Position numbers and translations under genes: made by a program
Notes under the pieces: model-generated
What the model saw: the letters and a program-made list of their open reading frames with translations, nothing else
What the model was told of the DNA's origin: nothing
Database searches by the model: none
Part shown: piece after piece, positions 1 to 5,237 of the stretch
Layout of the letters: each line of letters opens with the position of its first letter
How positions within the stretch are numbered: the stretch's first letter is position 1
NCBI GenBank assembly: GCA_030627625.1
Contig: DAOURR010000098.1
Span: forward strand, 1-5,278
Origin: UBA3103 sp002365855
GTDB taxonomy: Bacteria; Bacillota; Desulfotomaculia; Desulfotomaculales; Pelotomaculaceae
Reading direction: 5' to 3'
DNA: 5,278 nucleotides

Positions 1-142
1 ACCGGGCCAAAGTTGTCAAAGGGAAGCTATGCTAAAACATGATGCCTTCGCGGGCAAGTATTTCCATAACGGGAGATGCGTTCAAGGGTTAGTATGGCAT
101 TGCTCTTTGAAACCCCCATCTTCTTAAGTGGGGGAGGTTCAC
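1..142 (+). mobile_element. Right end of an IS200/IS605-type (TnpB-carrying) transposon, partial
   Basis: No convincing protein is encoded here. The stretch ends in a strong hairpin: CCCCCA (113-118) pairs with TGGGGG (129-134), and inside it CTT (120-122) pairs with AAG (126-128) around a three-base loop, with one bulged T. It is followed by GAGGTTCAC, ending at 142. A G/C-rich hairpin with a CTTAAG-like top followed by a TTCAC-type end is the typical look of right ends of IS200/IS605-family elements that carry tnpB. If so, the tnpB gene lies to the left, outside the window, on the plus strand, and host DNA starts near 143. The open frame from 2 to 127 is only about 41 codons, and I do not recognise it as a TnpB C-terminus. 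It could be the tail of such a gene or chance. The exact boundary at 142 is inferred from the TTCAC motif. Confidence 0.55.
43..142 (+). ncRNA. Candidate TnpB guide RNA (omegaRNA/reRNA) scaffold, 3' portion
   Basis: Three hairpins follow one another on the plus strand. TGCC (43-46) pairs with GGCA (53-56). GAG+ATGC (73-79) pairs with GCAT (97-100) and CTC (103-105), leaving a two-base bulge. The third is the strong C5A/TG5 hairpin at 113-134. In TnpB systems the RNA scaffold is encoded at the transposon right end, and the host sequence just beyond the end acts as guide. By that model the guide would start at about 143 (AGTAGCTTGG...). The structures are seen in the sequence. The omegaRNA role is inferred, because no tnpB is visible in the window. 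It could simply be the structured right end that TnpA recognises. Confidence 0.35.
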
Positions 143-242
143 AGTAGCTTGGTAATAGCTGACGGCTGATTGTATTTGACTACTGGTTGAATTTTAGAAT
201 GACGTGTCTTTAGGATAATCAGGACAGAAAATACTGATGTTT

Positions 243-246
243 GGAG
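243..246 (+). promoter_or_regulatory. Ribosome binding site deciding the PIN gene start
   Basis: GGAG lies 8 bases before the ATG at 255. The alternative upstream ATG at 237 has only AGGA at 221-224, 12 bases away. Spacing therefore favours 255, and the resulting N-terminus has the short lead before the first aspartate that PIN_8 proteins show. Confidence 0.6.
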
Positions 247-254
247 TAAAGACC

Positions 255-1085
255 ATGCCGCTAAAAAGATTATTTTTTCATTCAAAAACAAAAGAAGAAA
301 TGTTAAACTATTGCATAGTTGTTATTGATACTAATTTTTTTCTTAATACTTATAAGTGGAGCAGCATGACCACAGTAGAGGTTTTAGGTATCTTAAAAAA
401 ATTGTCCGATATTAATAGACTAAAAATCCCTTATCAAGTTGTTATTGAGTATCTCACAAGAAGGCCAACTATAATTAGAGATTTAATTGATATTTGCAAC
501 AATGAATTATCAAGTCTTCAGAAAAACAGTAATGTTTCCAAACTATTTCCCATATTTTCAGGGCAGGAGTATTTTAAAGATATTATTGCATCGGAAAACA
601 TGCTTAACTGTGGCATTAATCACCATAAAGAAACCTTAATTGAATTAAGGAATAAACTTAACATTTTATTTGATTACGACCCAATATTAGAACAATACGA
701 GGCTATAATAAATAAGTCAATTCATGGTGTATATATTGAAGATGAAATTAAAATTTTAAAAATTGAAGCCGAGGACAGGTATTGTAAAAACATACCGCCA
801 GGTTGCAGGGATAACAAAAAAAATGAATGCATTAATGATTATATAATTTGGGCAACTATTTTAGATATAGGGAAAAAATTTAAAAAAGATGTTATATTTG
901 TTACCGGACCAGAAAAAAACAATTGGGTGATTACAGATTTAAACAAAAAGGTTTTACATGCCCGCGTAGAATTAGTTCACGAGTTTTACGAGAAGTGTCA
1001 AAAATATTTCAAGATTATCACTCCCAGGGAGCTTATTGAAATTTTAAAACCGGATGTTAAAGAGGAAACTAAAGTAGAACTGTAA
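255..1085 (+). CDS. PIN_8-type PIN-like domain protein, predicted ribonuclease with a degraded fourth acidic site
   Basis: This is a predicted metal-dependent RNase-fold protein of 276 residues from ATG 255 (282 from ATG 237; the numbering below uses 282). The first strand and motif IDTNFFLN has D31. The second conserved block IPYQVVIEYLTRRP has E71. A helical, charged middle (about 78-180) follows. Then comes the family-typical RYCKNIPPGCRDNKK (181-195), then NDYIIW with D201, then IFVTGPEKNNW (220-230), and finally RVELVHEFYEK near the end. This order matches the PIN_8 (PIN-like) family, whose members usually read GDxIIW and FVTDDxKxDW. Here the TDD position is TGP, so the last active-site acid seems lost while D31, E71 and D201 remain. 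There is no signal peptide or membrane segment, so it is probably cytosolic. The gene is strikingly AT-rich (12 G/C in 841-900) and sits beside a transposon end, suggesting transfer. It is monocistronic, with a terminator at 1181-1208. No antitoxin-like partner is seen, so a toxin role is not supported. The substrate is unknown. Family assignment is fairly sure; activity is uncertain. Confidence 0.87.
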   Translation: MPLKRLFFHSKTKEEMLNYCIVVIDTNFFLNTYKWSSMTTVEVLGILKKLSDINRLKIPYQVVIEYLTRRPTIIRDLIDICNNELSSLQKNSNVSKLFPIFSGQEYFKDIIASENMLNCGINHHKETLIELRNKLNILFDYDPILEQYEAIINKSIHGVYIEDEIKILKIEAEDRYCKNIPPGCRDNKKNECINDYIIWATILDIGKKFKKDVIFVTGPEKNNWVITDLNKKVLHARVELVHEFYEKCQKYFKIITPRELIEILKPDVKEETKVEL

Positions 1086-1180
1086 GAAGTTTATATATGA
1101 CAATTAAGATATAAAATATACGTGTGTTTAAATGATTTATAGTTCAAGACTTTTAATGTACAAGGTTTGTTATGATCAAA

Positions 1181-1208
1181 GCACCCGGATGGAAGCGGGT
1201 GCCTTTTT
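1181..1208 (+). terminator. Rho-independent terminator after the PIN gene
   Basis: GCACCCG (1181-1187) pairs perfectly with CGGGTGC (1196-1202) around an 8-base loop. It is followed by C and five Ts (1204-1208). It lies 95 bases after the PIN stop codon and faces the convergent zinc-ribbon gene. On the other strand the stem is followed only by TTTGATC, so it is mainly a plus-strand terminator. Confidence 0.8.
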
Positions 1209-1216
1209 GCTGGTAC

Positions 1217-1245
1217 AAAATAAAAAGGGGCAGGATTACTGCCCC
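1217..1245 (-). terminator. Rho-independent terminator of the zinc-ribbon gene
   Basis: GGGGCAG (1227-1233) and CTGCCCC (1239-1245) form a perfect 7-bp stem with a 5-base loop. Read on the minus strand it is followed at once by TTTTTATTTT (1226 down to 1217). It begins 17 bases after the stop codon of the minus-strand zinc-ribbon gene. Together with the 1181-1208 terminator it insulates two convergent genes within about 65 bases. Confidence 0.9.
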
Positions 1246-1261
1246 CAGAGATGGTATAATA

Positions 1262-1561
1262 TTAGCGATTTGATACTTGGCGGAAACAATCACTGCAATA
1301 TACAGGTCTGTCTCCACTCGGCTGAAATGGAACCTGCGTTTCTTTATTGCAACTTGCACATACGGCCGGGTACATTTGACGGTTCTGGCGGTAGTCACCA
1401 CTGTTGCTACGCCTGTTTTGGTTCTTGCGGGCTGCACGACAGTCCGGGCAGCGTCCTGGTTCATTGGTAAAACCTTTCTCGGCAAAAAACTCTTGTTCCG
1501 ACACTGAAAATACAAATTCGATGCCACAGTCACGACAAGTTAAATAACGATCTTCAAGCAT
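1262..1561 (-). CDS. Small double zinc-ribbon protein (zf-trcl / CXXC type)
   Basis: The protein has 99 residues and carries two four-cysteine metal sites. The N-terminal one is C9-x2-C12 ... C38-x2-C41, in a context of the form YLTCRDCGIEFVF...FFAEKGF...RCPDCR. That is the classic 'probable zinc-ribbon domain' (zf-trcl) pattern common in Firmicutes and Chloroflexi. The C-terminal one is C68-x2-C71 ... C89-x2-C92 (VCASCNKETQVPF...PVYCSDCF), a CXXC-type ribbon. The linker at 42-62 is rich in Arg, Asn and Gln and looks flexible. There is no membrane or secretion signal. A nucleic-acid or protein-binding role is likely for such ribbons, but no function is established. The start is fixed by AAGAGGGGG on the minus strand (1577-1569), 7 bases before the ATG. 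It is a single gene with its own promoter and terminator. Plus-strand frames across this region are shadows of it. Confidence 0.93.
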   Translation of the reverse strand: MLEDRYLTCRDCGIEFVFSVSEQEFFAEKGFTNEPGRCPDCRAARKNQNRRSNSGDYRQNRQMYPAVCASCNKETQVPFQPSGDRPVYCSDCFRQVSNR

Positions 1562-1589
1562 TTAAAAACCCCCTCTTATAATTTTGCTC

Positions 1590-1698
1590 CATTGGTATAG
1601 GAAAAAACAACTTTATTCCCTAACCAATAGAATATTTGAGAGAGGGAAAATGTAAAACCTAACCATTAGAACTTTTTTTATTATAACACATTGGTATA
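1590..1698. repeat. Four-copy ACCAAT-type repeat set in the divergent control region
   Basis: CATTGGTATA occurs twice, identically, at 1590-1599 and 1689-1698. CCTAACCAATAGAA (1619-1632) recurs as CCTAACCATTAGAA (1658-1671), 13 of 14 bases identical. The two kinds are inversely related through ATTGGT/ACCAAT, giving an order A-B-B'-A'. ATTGGTATAGG (1591-1601) and CCTAACCAAT (1619-1628) can form a 10-bp hairpin with one bulged A in the minus-strand transcript. A' lies in the spacer of the minus-strand promoter. The other three copies lie in its leader. The arrangement is seen directly. An operator or RNA-switch role is inferred. Confidence 0.6.
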
Positions 1699-1708
1699 TA
1701 CACCACAA
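1680..1708 (-). promoter_or_regulatory. Promoter of the zinc-ribbon gene (extended -10)
   Basis: On the minus strand the -10 is a perfect TATAAT (1685-1680) preceded by TG and one base, so it is an extended -10. A weak -35 TTGTGG (1708-1703) lies 17 bases upstream. Transcription would begin near 1673, giving a leader of about 110 nt before the ATG at 1561. The spacer contains one copy of the CATTGGTATA repeat. Confidence 0.6.
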
Positions 1709-1761
1709 GTTTATTTTTAATCTTGCAGTAGAGAGATACTTTTTAGTGTATACTTAGATAA

Positions 1762-1767
1762 AGGGAG
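1762..1767 (+). promoter_or_regulatory. Ribosome binding site deciding the small-protein start
   Basis: AGGGAG followed by TGA lies 11 bases before ATG 1779. An in-frame GTG at 1767 overlaps this site and so cannot be the start it serves. A poor TATACT at 1749-1754 upstream may be the -10, but I see no -35 at proper spacing. Confidence 0.6.
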
Positions 1768-1778
1768 TGATAATAATT

Positions 1779-2006
1779 ATGCAAAATAGCATGAATATTT
1801 ATTGTGATAAAGTGAATAAAGATGTTGTGATTCAGTTTGATTTTGATAGTGTTGAAAATGGAATATTTAAAATAAAAAGAGCACTAAATAATCAAAAATT
1901 TAATTGCTTGAGTCTTGTTTATCCGGATTGCTGTAAATTGTGCACCCCAATGACAAAATTTGATATCTGGGAAAAGTTAATTAAAAAATTTAGAAGTTCT
2001 AATTAA
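1779..2006 (+). CDS. Small cysteine-containing protein of unknown function
   Basis: The protein has 75 residues from ATG 1779 and I do not recognise it. It begins MQNSMNIYCDKVNKDVVI, and has cysteines at C9, C43, C51, C52 and C55. The YCDK near the start and the CCKLC cluster near the end could together form a small metal site, but this is inference. The middle is acidic (FDFDSVENG) then basic (KIKRALNN). The C-terminus is a likely amphipathic helix (FDIWEKLIKKF). There is no signal peptide or membrane segment. A good ribosome binding site and an uninterrupted frame support it as real. Its AT-rich composition resembles the PIN gene more than topB. It is read away from the zinc-ribbon gene and shares its control region. 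No terminator is seen in the 64 bases before topB, so some read-through into topB is possible. Confidence 0.6.
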   Translation: MQNSMNIYCDKVNKDVVIQFDFDSVENGIFKIKRALNNQKFNCLSLVYPDCCKLCTPMTKFDIWEKLIKKFRSSN

Positions 2007-2060
2007 AAGGCAGAAATTAGCTATCGGTTTTCAGTAAAGATAGATAATATCATTTGAATT

Positions 2061-2066
2061 GAGGGA
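2061..2066 (+). promoter_or_regulatory. Ribosome binding site deciding the topB start
   Basis: GAGGGA lies 4 bases before ATG 2071. The alternative in-frame TTG at 2059 overlaps this site. The resulting N-terminus MKTLVLTEKPSVA is the standard start of the TopB family. Confidence 0.75.
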
Positions 2067-2070
2067 TTAC

Positions 2071-4158
2071 ATGAAAACGCTTGTGCTGACTGAAAAACCA
2101 AGCGTGGCACGGGAAATTGCCAGAATTTTAAAATGCAACGTCAGGAGCAAAGGATATATGGAGGGGTCAAGTTTTGTGGTGACCTGGGCACTTGGACATC
2201 TGGTTACCCTTGCTGAGCCGGATGATTATGACCGGAAATACAAGGAGTGGCGTCTGGAAGATTTGCCCATGCTGCCTGCCAGCATGAAATTAAAAGTGAT
2301 CAGGCAAACTTCCCACCAGTTTCAAGTGGTTAGAAATTTAATGAAACGGGATGACCTTAAAGAAATGGTGATAGCCACAGACGCCGGGCGGGAAGGGGAA
2401 CTGGTGGCGCGTTGGATCATGGTCATGGCCAACTGGCGAAAACCTTTTAAACGTCTGTGGATTTCATCACAAACCGACGATGCCATTCGTGAGGGTTTTA
2501 CCAATTTGAAGGCCGGGGCATCATATAACAATTTGTACGATGCAGCTGTGTGCCGGGCGGAGGCTGACTGGCTGATCGGGCTTAATGTGACCAGGGCATT
2601 AACCTGTAAATTTAATGCCCAATTAAACGCCGGCAGGGTTCAGACACCAACCCTGGCCATGATCGTGAACCGTGAGACAGAAATCAAACAATTTGTCCCG
2701 GTGGACTATTGGACCATCCGGGCGGATTTCGGAGAATATTTTGGAGACTGGCGGAACCATGACGGAAACAGCCGGATTTTTAACTATGCCCATGCGGAAG
2801 ATATAGCTGCTAAGATAAAAGGGCATCATGGTGTGGTCAAAGAGGTGCGCAATGAGAGCAAGAGCGAGCCCGCGCCCCTGGCTTACGATTTAACAGAATT
2901 GCAGAGGGACGCCAATAAACGGTACGGATTTTCAGCGCAAAAAACCCTATCTGTACTACAGGATTTATATGAGCAGCACAAGCTCGTTACTTACCCGCGA
3001 ACAGATTCCCGTTATATAACCTCAGATATTGTACCTACTCTTGCGTCCAGGCTAAAAAGCATCTCGGTCGTGCCCTACGCGGAGTTTGCAAAGCCTCTTT
3101 TGCAAAAAACCTTGAATCCGACAAAACGCTTTGTAGATAACAGTAAGGTTACTGACCACCACGCCATTATTCCAACTGAACATCCGTTGCGGATAACCTC
3201 CTTGAAAGAAGAGGAAAGAAAACTTTATGATTTAATCGTTAGACGGTTTATTGCTGTCTTATACCCCCCTTACCGTTATGACCAGACCACCTTGATAACT
3301 ATAATTAACGGCGAGAACTTTCACTCCCGGGGCAAGGTGGTCAAAGATAAGGGGTGGCGCGCTCTAACCTCTAATCCTACTGAGAAAGATAACTCGAACA
3401 ACGAGGCGTTGCCCGAACAGACATTGATCCTGCAAAGAAAAGGCGAGGTTAAACAAGTTAAAGGTTTTAAAATCAATAAATTAAAAACCAAACCGCCAGC
3501 CCGATATAATGAAGCAACTTTACTGACCGCTATGGAGAGCCCCGGCAAGTTTATTGAAGACGAGGAATTGCGTGAAACCATGAAAGGCAGTGGACTTGGG
3601 ACACCTGCCACCCGGGCGGAGATCATAGAAAAACTGCTTAATACCAGTTATATCGAGCGCCAGGGGAAAGAGTTGGTCCCTACATCAAAGGGGATTCAGT
3701 TAGTAAATCTTGTTTCGCCAGCTTTGAAAACCCCGGAATTAACTGCCCAATGGGAGCAGAGGCTTTCCAACATTGCCAGGGGCGAAGGCAGTAAAAAAGA
3801 ATTTATGTCAGATATACGACAAAATACTATTGAGCTGGTTAGAAGCGTCATTGCCGACACGACCGTTTATAAGGCGGATAACATTTCAAAAACCAAATGT
3901 CCCGTATGCGGTAAATATATGCTTCTGGTAAACGGCAGAAAAGGGAAAATGCTAATTTGTCAGGATCGCTCCTGCGGGCACCGACAGCCAGAAAAACAAG
4001 ATGATCTAAGTTACAGAAGTTCCAAAAATGCCAGCAGGGTAAATCAGAAACTAATCTCCCAGTACAGCGATCAAACATCGATTGCAAATAATCTGGGTGA
4101 TTTATTAAAAGCCGCGTTAGCAAAAGAAAACAAAAGGGATAATAACATACAGGTATAG
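2071..4158 (+). CDS. topB: DNA topoisomerase III (type IA), single zinc-ribbon form
   Basis: This enzyme makes and reseals single-strand DNA breaks to relax negative supercoils and decatenate replication or recombination intermediates, acting on the chromosome in the cytoplasm. It has 695 residues. The N-terminal Toprim domain carries E8 in TEKPSVAREIA and the metal-binding block ATDAGREGELVAR with D104, E108 and E110. The glycine in place of the second aspartate is usual in the Bacillus-type subfamily. The AEADWLIGLNVTRA and LNAGRVQTPTLAM blocks of the central domain follow. The catalytic tyrosine is Y308 in VTYPRTDSRYI. A conserved GLGTPATRAEIIEKL lies further on. The C-terminus has one four-cysteine ribbon (C610, C613, C630, C635) and a tail, NLGDLLKAALAKE. 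Bacillus-type relatives, from memory, have a second ribbon before the tail; it is absent here. The gene is G/C-richer than the PIN gene (33 G/C in 2521-2580). The LiaF-like gene starts 21 bases after its stop, so co-transcription is likely. Confidence 0.98.
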   Translation: MKTLVLTEKPSVAREIARILKCNVRSKGYMEGSSFVVTWALGHLVTLAEPDDYDRKYKEWRLEDLPMLPASMKLKVIRQTSHQFQVVRNLMKRDDLKEMVIATDAGREGELVARWIMVMANWRKPFKRLWISSQTDDAIREGFTNLKAGASYNNLYDAAVCRAEADWLIGLNVTRALTCKFNAQLNAGRVQTPTLAMIVNRETEIKQFVPVDYWTIRADFGEYFGDWRNHDGNSRIFNYAHAEDIAAKIKGHHGVVKEVRNESKSEPAPLAYDLTELQRDANKRYGFSAQKTLSVLQDLYEQHKLVTYPRTDSRYITSDIVPTLASRLKSISVVPYAEFAKPLLQKTLNPTKRFVDNSKVTDHHAIIPTEHPLRITSLKEEERKLYDLIVRRFIAVLYPPYRYDQTTLITIINGENFHSRGKVVKDKGWRALTSNPTEKDNSNNEALPEQTLILQRKGEVKQVKGFKINKLKTKPPARYNEATLLTAMESPGKFIEDEELRETMKGSGLGTPATRAEIIEKLLNTSYIERQGKELVPTSKGIQLVNLVSPALKTPELTAQWEQRLSNIARGEGSKKEFMSDIRQNTIELVRSVIADTTVYKADNISKTKCPVCGKYMLLVNGRKGKMLICQDRSCGHRQPEKQDDLSYRSSKNASRVNQKLISQYSDQTSIANNLGDLLKAALAKENKRDNNIQV

Positions 4159-4165
4159 TGTTATT

Positions 4166-4171
4166 AGGAGG
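4166..4171 (+). promoter_or_regulatory. Consensus ribosome binding site of the LiaF-like gene
   Basis: A full AGGAGG lies 8 bases before ATG 4180. The in-frame TTG at 4177 directly before that ATG is less likely. The site sits in the 21-base gap after topB, which fits translation from a shared message. Confidence 0.85.
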
Positions 4172-4179
4172 CTTTTTTG

Positions 4180-4920
4180 ATGGATTTTCAAAGAAAACCG
4201 GTACACTGGGGATTTTTGTTCATTACTTTAGGCATCATCTGGCTTCTCAACAATCTTAAAATTGTACAGGTGGACATAGTCCGCGTCATTCTCATCTATT
4301 GGCCGGTTTTGTTAATTATTTGGGGTATCGGTGCCATAACACAGGGATTAGATAATGAGTATAACGGCAAGCAGAAAAAAAGGTTCCTATCAGGCGCTTT
4401 CCTAACCGGTATAATTCTAGTAGTGGCTGGCGCCGCCATTTTAGGACGGAATATTGGTCTGTATTATTTTAATTTTACGATATTATGGCAGGCATTTTGG
4501 CCCGTTGTTTTGATATTCATAGGTTGGAATCTTTTAAGGGGTACCTCCAGTGTTGGCAGGACTCATTGGGCTGTAATGAGTGGCATTGATATGAAAAATA
4601 GTGAATGGAAGGTTCAAAGCGGCAACTATATAGCCTTTATGGGGGGAGTTGACCTTGATTTAACCGCAGCGGAAATACCTGAGCAGGAAATATTTCTTAA
4701 TCTAACAGCTGTCATGGGCGGAATTAAAATAAAAGTGCCGCCAGAACCTGGTATTGAGTTTGATGCTACAGCTTTCCTGGGCGGAGTAAAATTCCTCCAG
4801 GAAGAAAGCGGGGGTATCTTCGCCAGCAGAACGTTTGTATACGAGGGTGAGACAGGAACTAAGAGAAAGCTTATTATTACAGGCAGAGCAATGATGGGTG
4901 GGATCGAAATCGTAAGATAA
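4180..4920 (+). CDS. LiaF-like membrane protein (LiaI/LiaF-TM region plus LiaF C-terminal domain)
   Basis: The protein has 246 residues. The N-terminal half has four likely membrane helices at about 10-26, 33-54, 70-89 and 99-119, with the WPVLLIIWGIG and FWPVVLIFIGW pattern of the LiaI/LiaF transmembrane family. The C-terminal half (about 130-246) is the 'cell wall-active antibiotics response' LiaF domain. It shows four regular repeats of hydrophobic-(M/L)-G-G-hydrophobic: FMGGVDLDL (153-161), VMGGIKIKV (178-186), FLGGVKFL (199-206) and MMGGIEIV (238-245), consistent with a beta-solenoid-like fold. In Bacillus, LiaF is a membrane inhibitor of the LiaRS two-component system that senses cell-envelope stress. 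No liaR or liaS lies in the window, so partner and role here are inferred. The TM-plus-domain architecture also occurs in other uncharacterised envelope proteins, so I give no gene symbol. It is probably expressed from the topB transcript and ends before the terminator at 4962. Confidence 0.93.
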   Translation: MDFQRKPVHWGFLFITLGIIWLLNNLKIVQVDIVRVILIYWPVLLIIWGIGAITQGLDNEYNGKQKKRFLSGAFLTGIILVVAGAAILGRNIGLYYFNFTILWQAFWPVVLIFIGWNLLRGTSSVGRTHWAVMSGIDMKNSEWKVQSGNYIAFMGGVDLDLTAAEIPEQEIFLNLTAVMGGIKIKVPPEPGIEFDATAFLGGVKFLQEESGGIFASRTFVYEGETGTKRKLIITGRAMMGGIEIVR

Positions 4921-4961
4921 ATATATTTAACCCGACTCTTAACCTTAATCCCTGGTAAAAT

Positions 4962-5006
4962 AAATCCCGGTACATCTGAAGCCTTGCACTGGGATTTTTG
5001 TGTTTT
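4962..5006 (+). terminator. Rho-independent terminator after the LiaF-like gene
   Basis: AAATCCCGGT (4962-4971) pairs with ACTGGGATTT (4988-4997) over 10 bp including one G-U pair, with a 16-base loop. TTTTT (4995-4999) and TGTTTT follow. An outer pairing AACCTTAA (4941-4948) with TTAAGGTT (5005-5012) can enclose it. On the minus strand the stem is followed by a T-rich run, so it may also stop a convergent transcript from the right. Confidence 0.8.
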
Positions 5007-5120
5007 AAGGTTATTATTAAAATATTATTTTAATCATTTCAAAATCCGCTGCATCCAGTTTAATAATAATACCCCTCTATCATCATTTTATTTGTATAAT
5101 AAGAAATTAAAAATAACTTA

Positions 5121-5154
5121 GTTGGCCAAAGTACTTGTAAAAGGCCAACCTTTT
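5121..5154 (+). terminator. Second terminator-like hairpin
   Basis: GTTGGCC (5121-5127) pairs perfectly with GGCCAAC (5143-5149) around a 15-base loop. C and TTTT (5151-5154) follow. The T-run is short. It could be a back-up terminator for the topB/LiaF-like unit or the end of a small transcript. Confidence 0.5.
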
Positions 5155-5195
5155 GTTCTGCATTTAAGATAAAAAAATGAGGATACTATTTTAAT

Positions 5196-5237
5196 ACAGG
5201 ACTTATGCAGTTGATGGAAAATAACACCAGTGCATAA
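5196..5237. other. Palindrome resembling an insertion-sequence end
   Basis: ACAGGACTTATGCA begins at 5196, and TTATGCA (5203-5209) is repeated inverted as TGCATAA (5231-5237) with 21 bases between. The GGACTTATGCA type of sequence resembles terminal repeats of some transposons. No transposase is visible before the window ends, so this is a weak call. It could be a solo end, a miniature element or an unrelated hairpin. Confidence 0.3.

Noticed and set aside
2..127. A 41-codon open frame at the left edge as a TnpB C-terminus
   Set aside because: It runs through the hairpin and shows no TnpB motifs. It cannot be supported from so short a piece.
176..219. Promoter of the PIN gene from TTGACT (176) with TAGAAT (195), or GATAAT (214)
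   Set aside because: Spacing is 13 bases for the first pair, and no -35 fits the second. The elements look plausible singly but not together, so no promoter is called.
237..1085. A toxin-antitoxin pair based on the PIN protein
   Set aside because: Classic VapC toxins are about 130 residues with an upstream small antitoxin. This protein is twice that size, and no antitoxin gene is present before or after it.
1132..1470. A 112-codon plus-strand open frame
   Set aside because: It runs through the PIN terminator and antisense to the zinc-ribbon gene, has no good ribosome binding site, and reads as low-complexity cysteine-rich shadow of the zinc-binding protein.
1277..1507. A 76-codon plus-strand open frame with hydrophobic stretches
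   Set aside because: It is antisense to the zinc-ribbon gene without its own ribosome binding site.
1153..1533. A 126-codon minus-strand open frame
   Set aside because: It overlaps the zinc-ribbon gene in another frame and runs across both terminators. The protein is unlike any family, while the other frame has two perfect zinc sites and a strong ribosome binding site.
1723..1754. Promoter for the small protein from TTGCAG and TATACT
   Set aside because: The 20-base spacer is too long for a normal sigma-70-type promoter. Only the -10 is kept as a weak hint.
2322..4123. Several minus-strand open frames inside topB
   Set aside because: They lie antisense to an unmistakable topoisomerase III and have no recognisable motifs, so they are reading-frame shadows.
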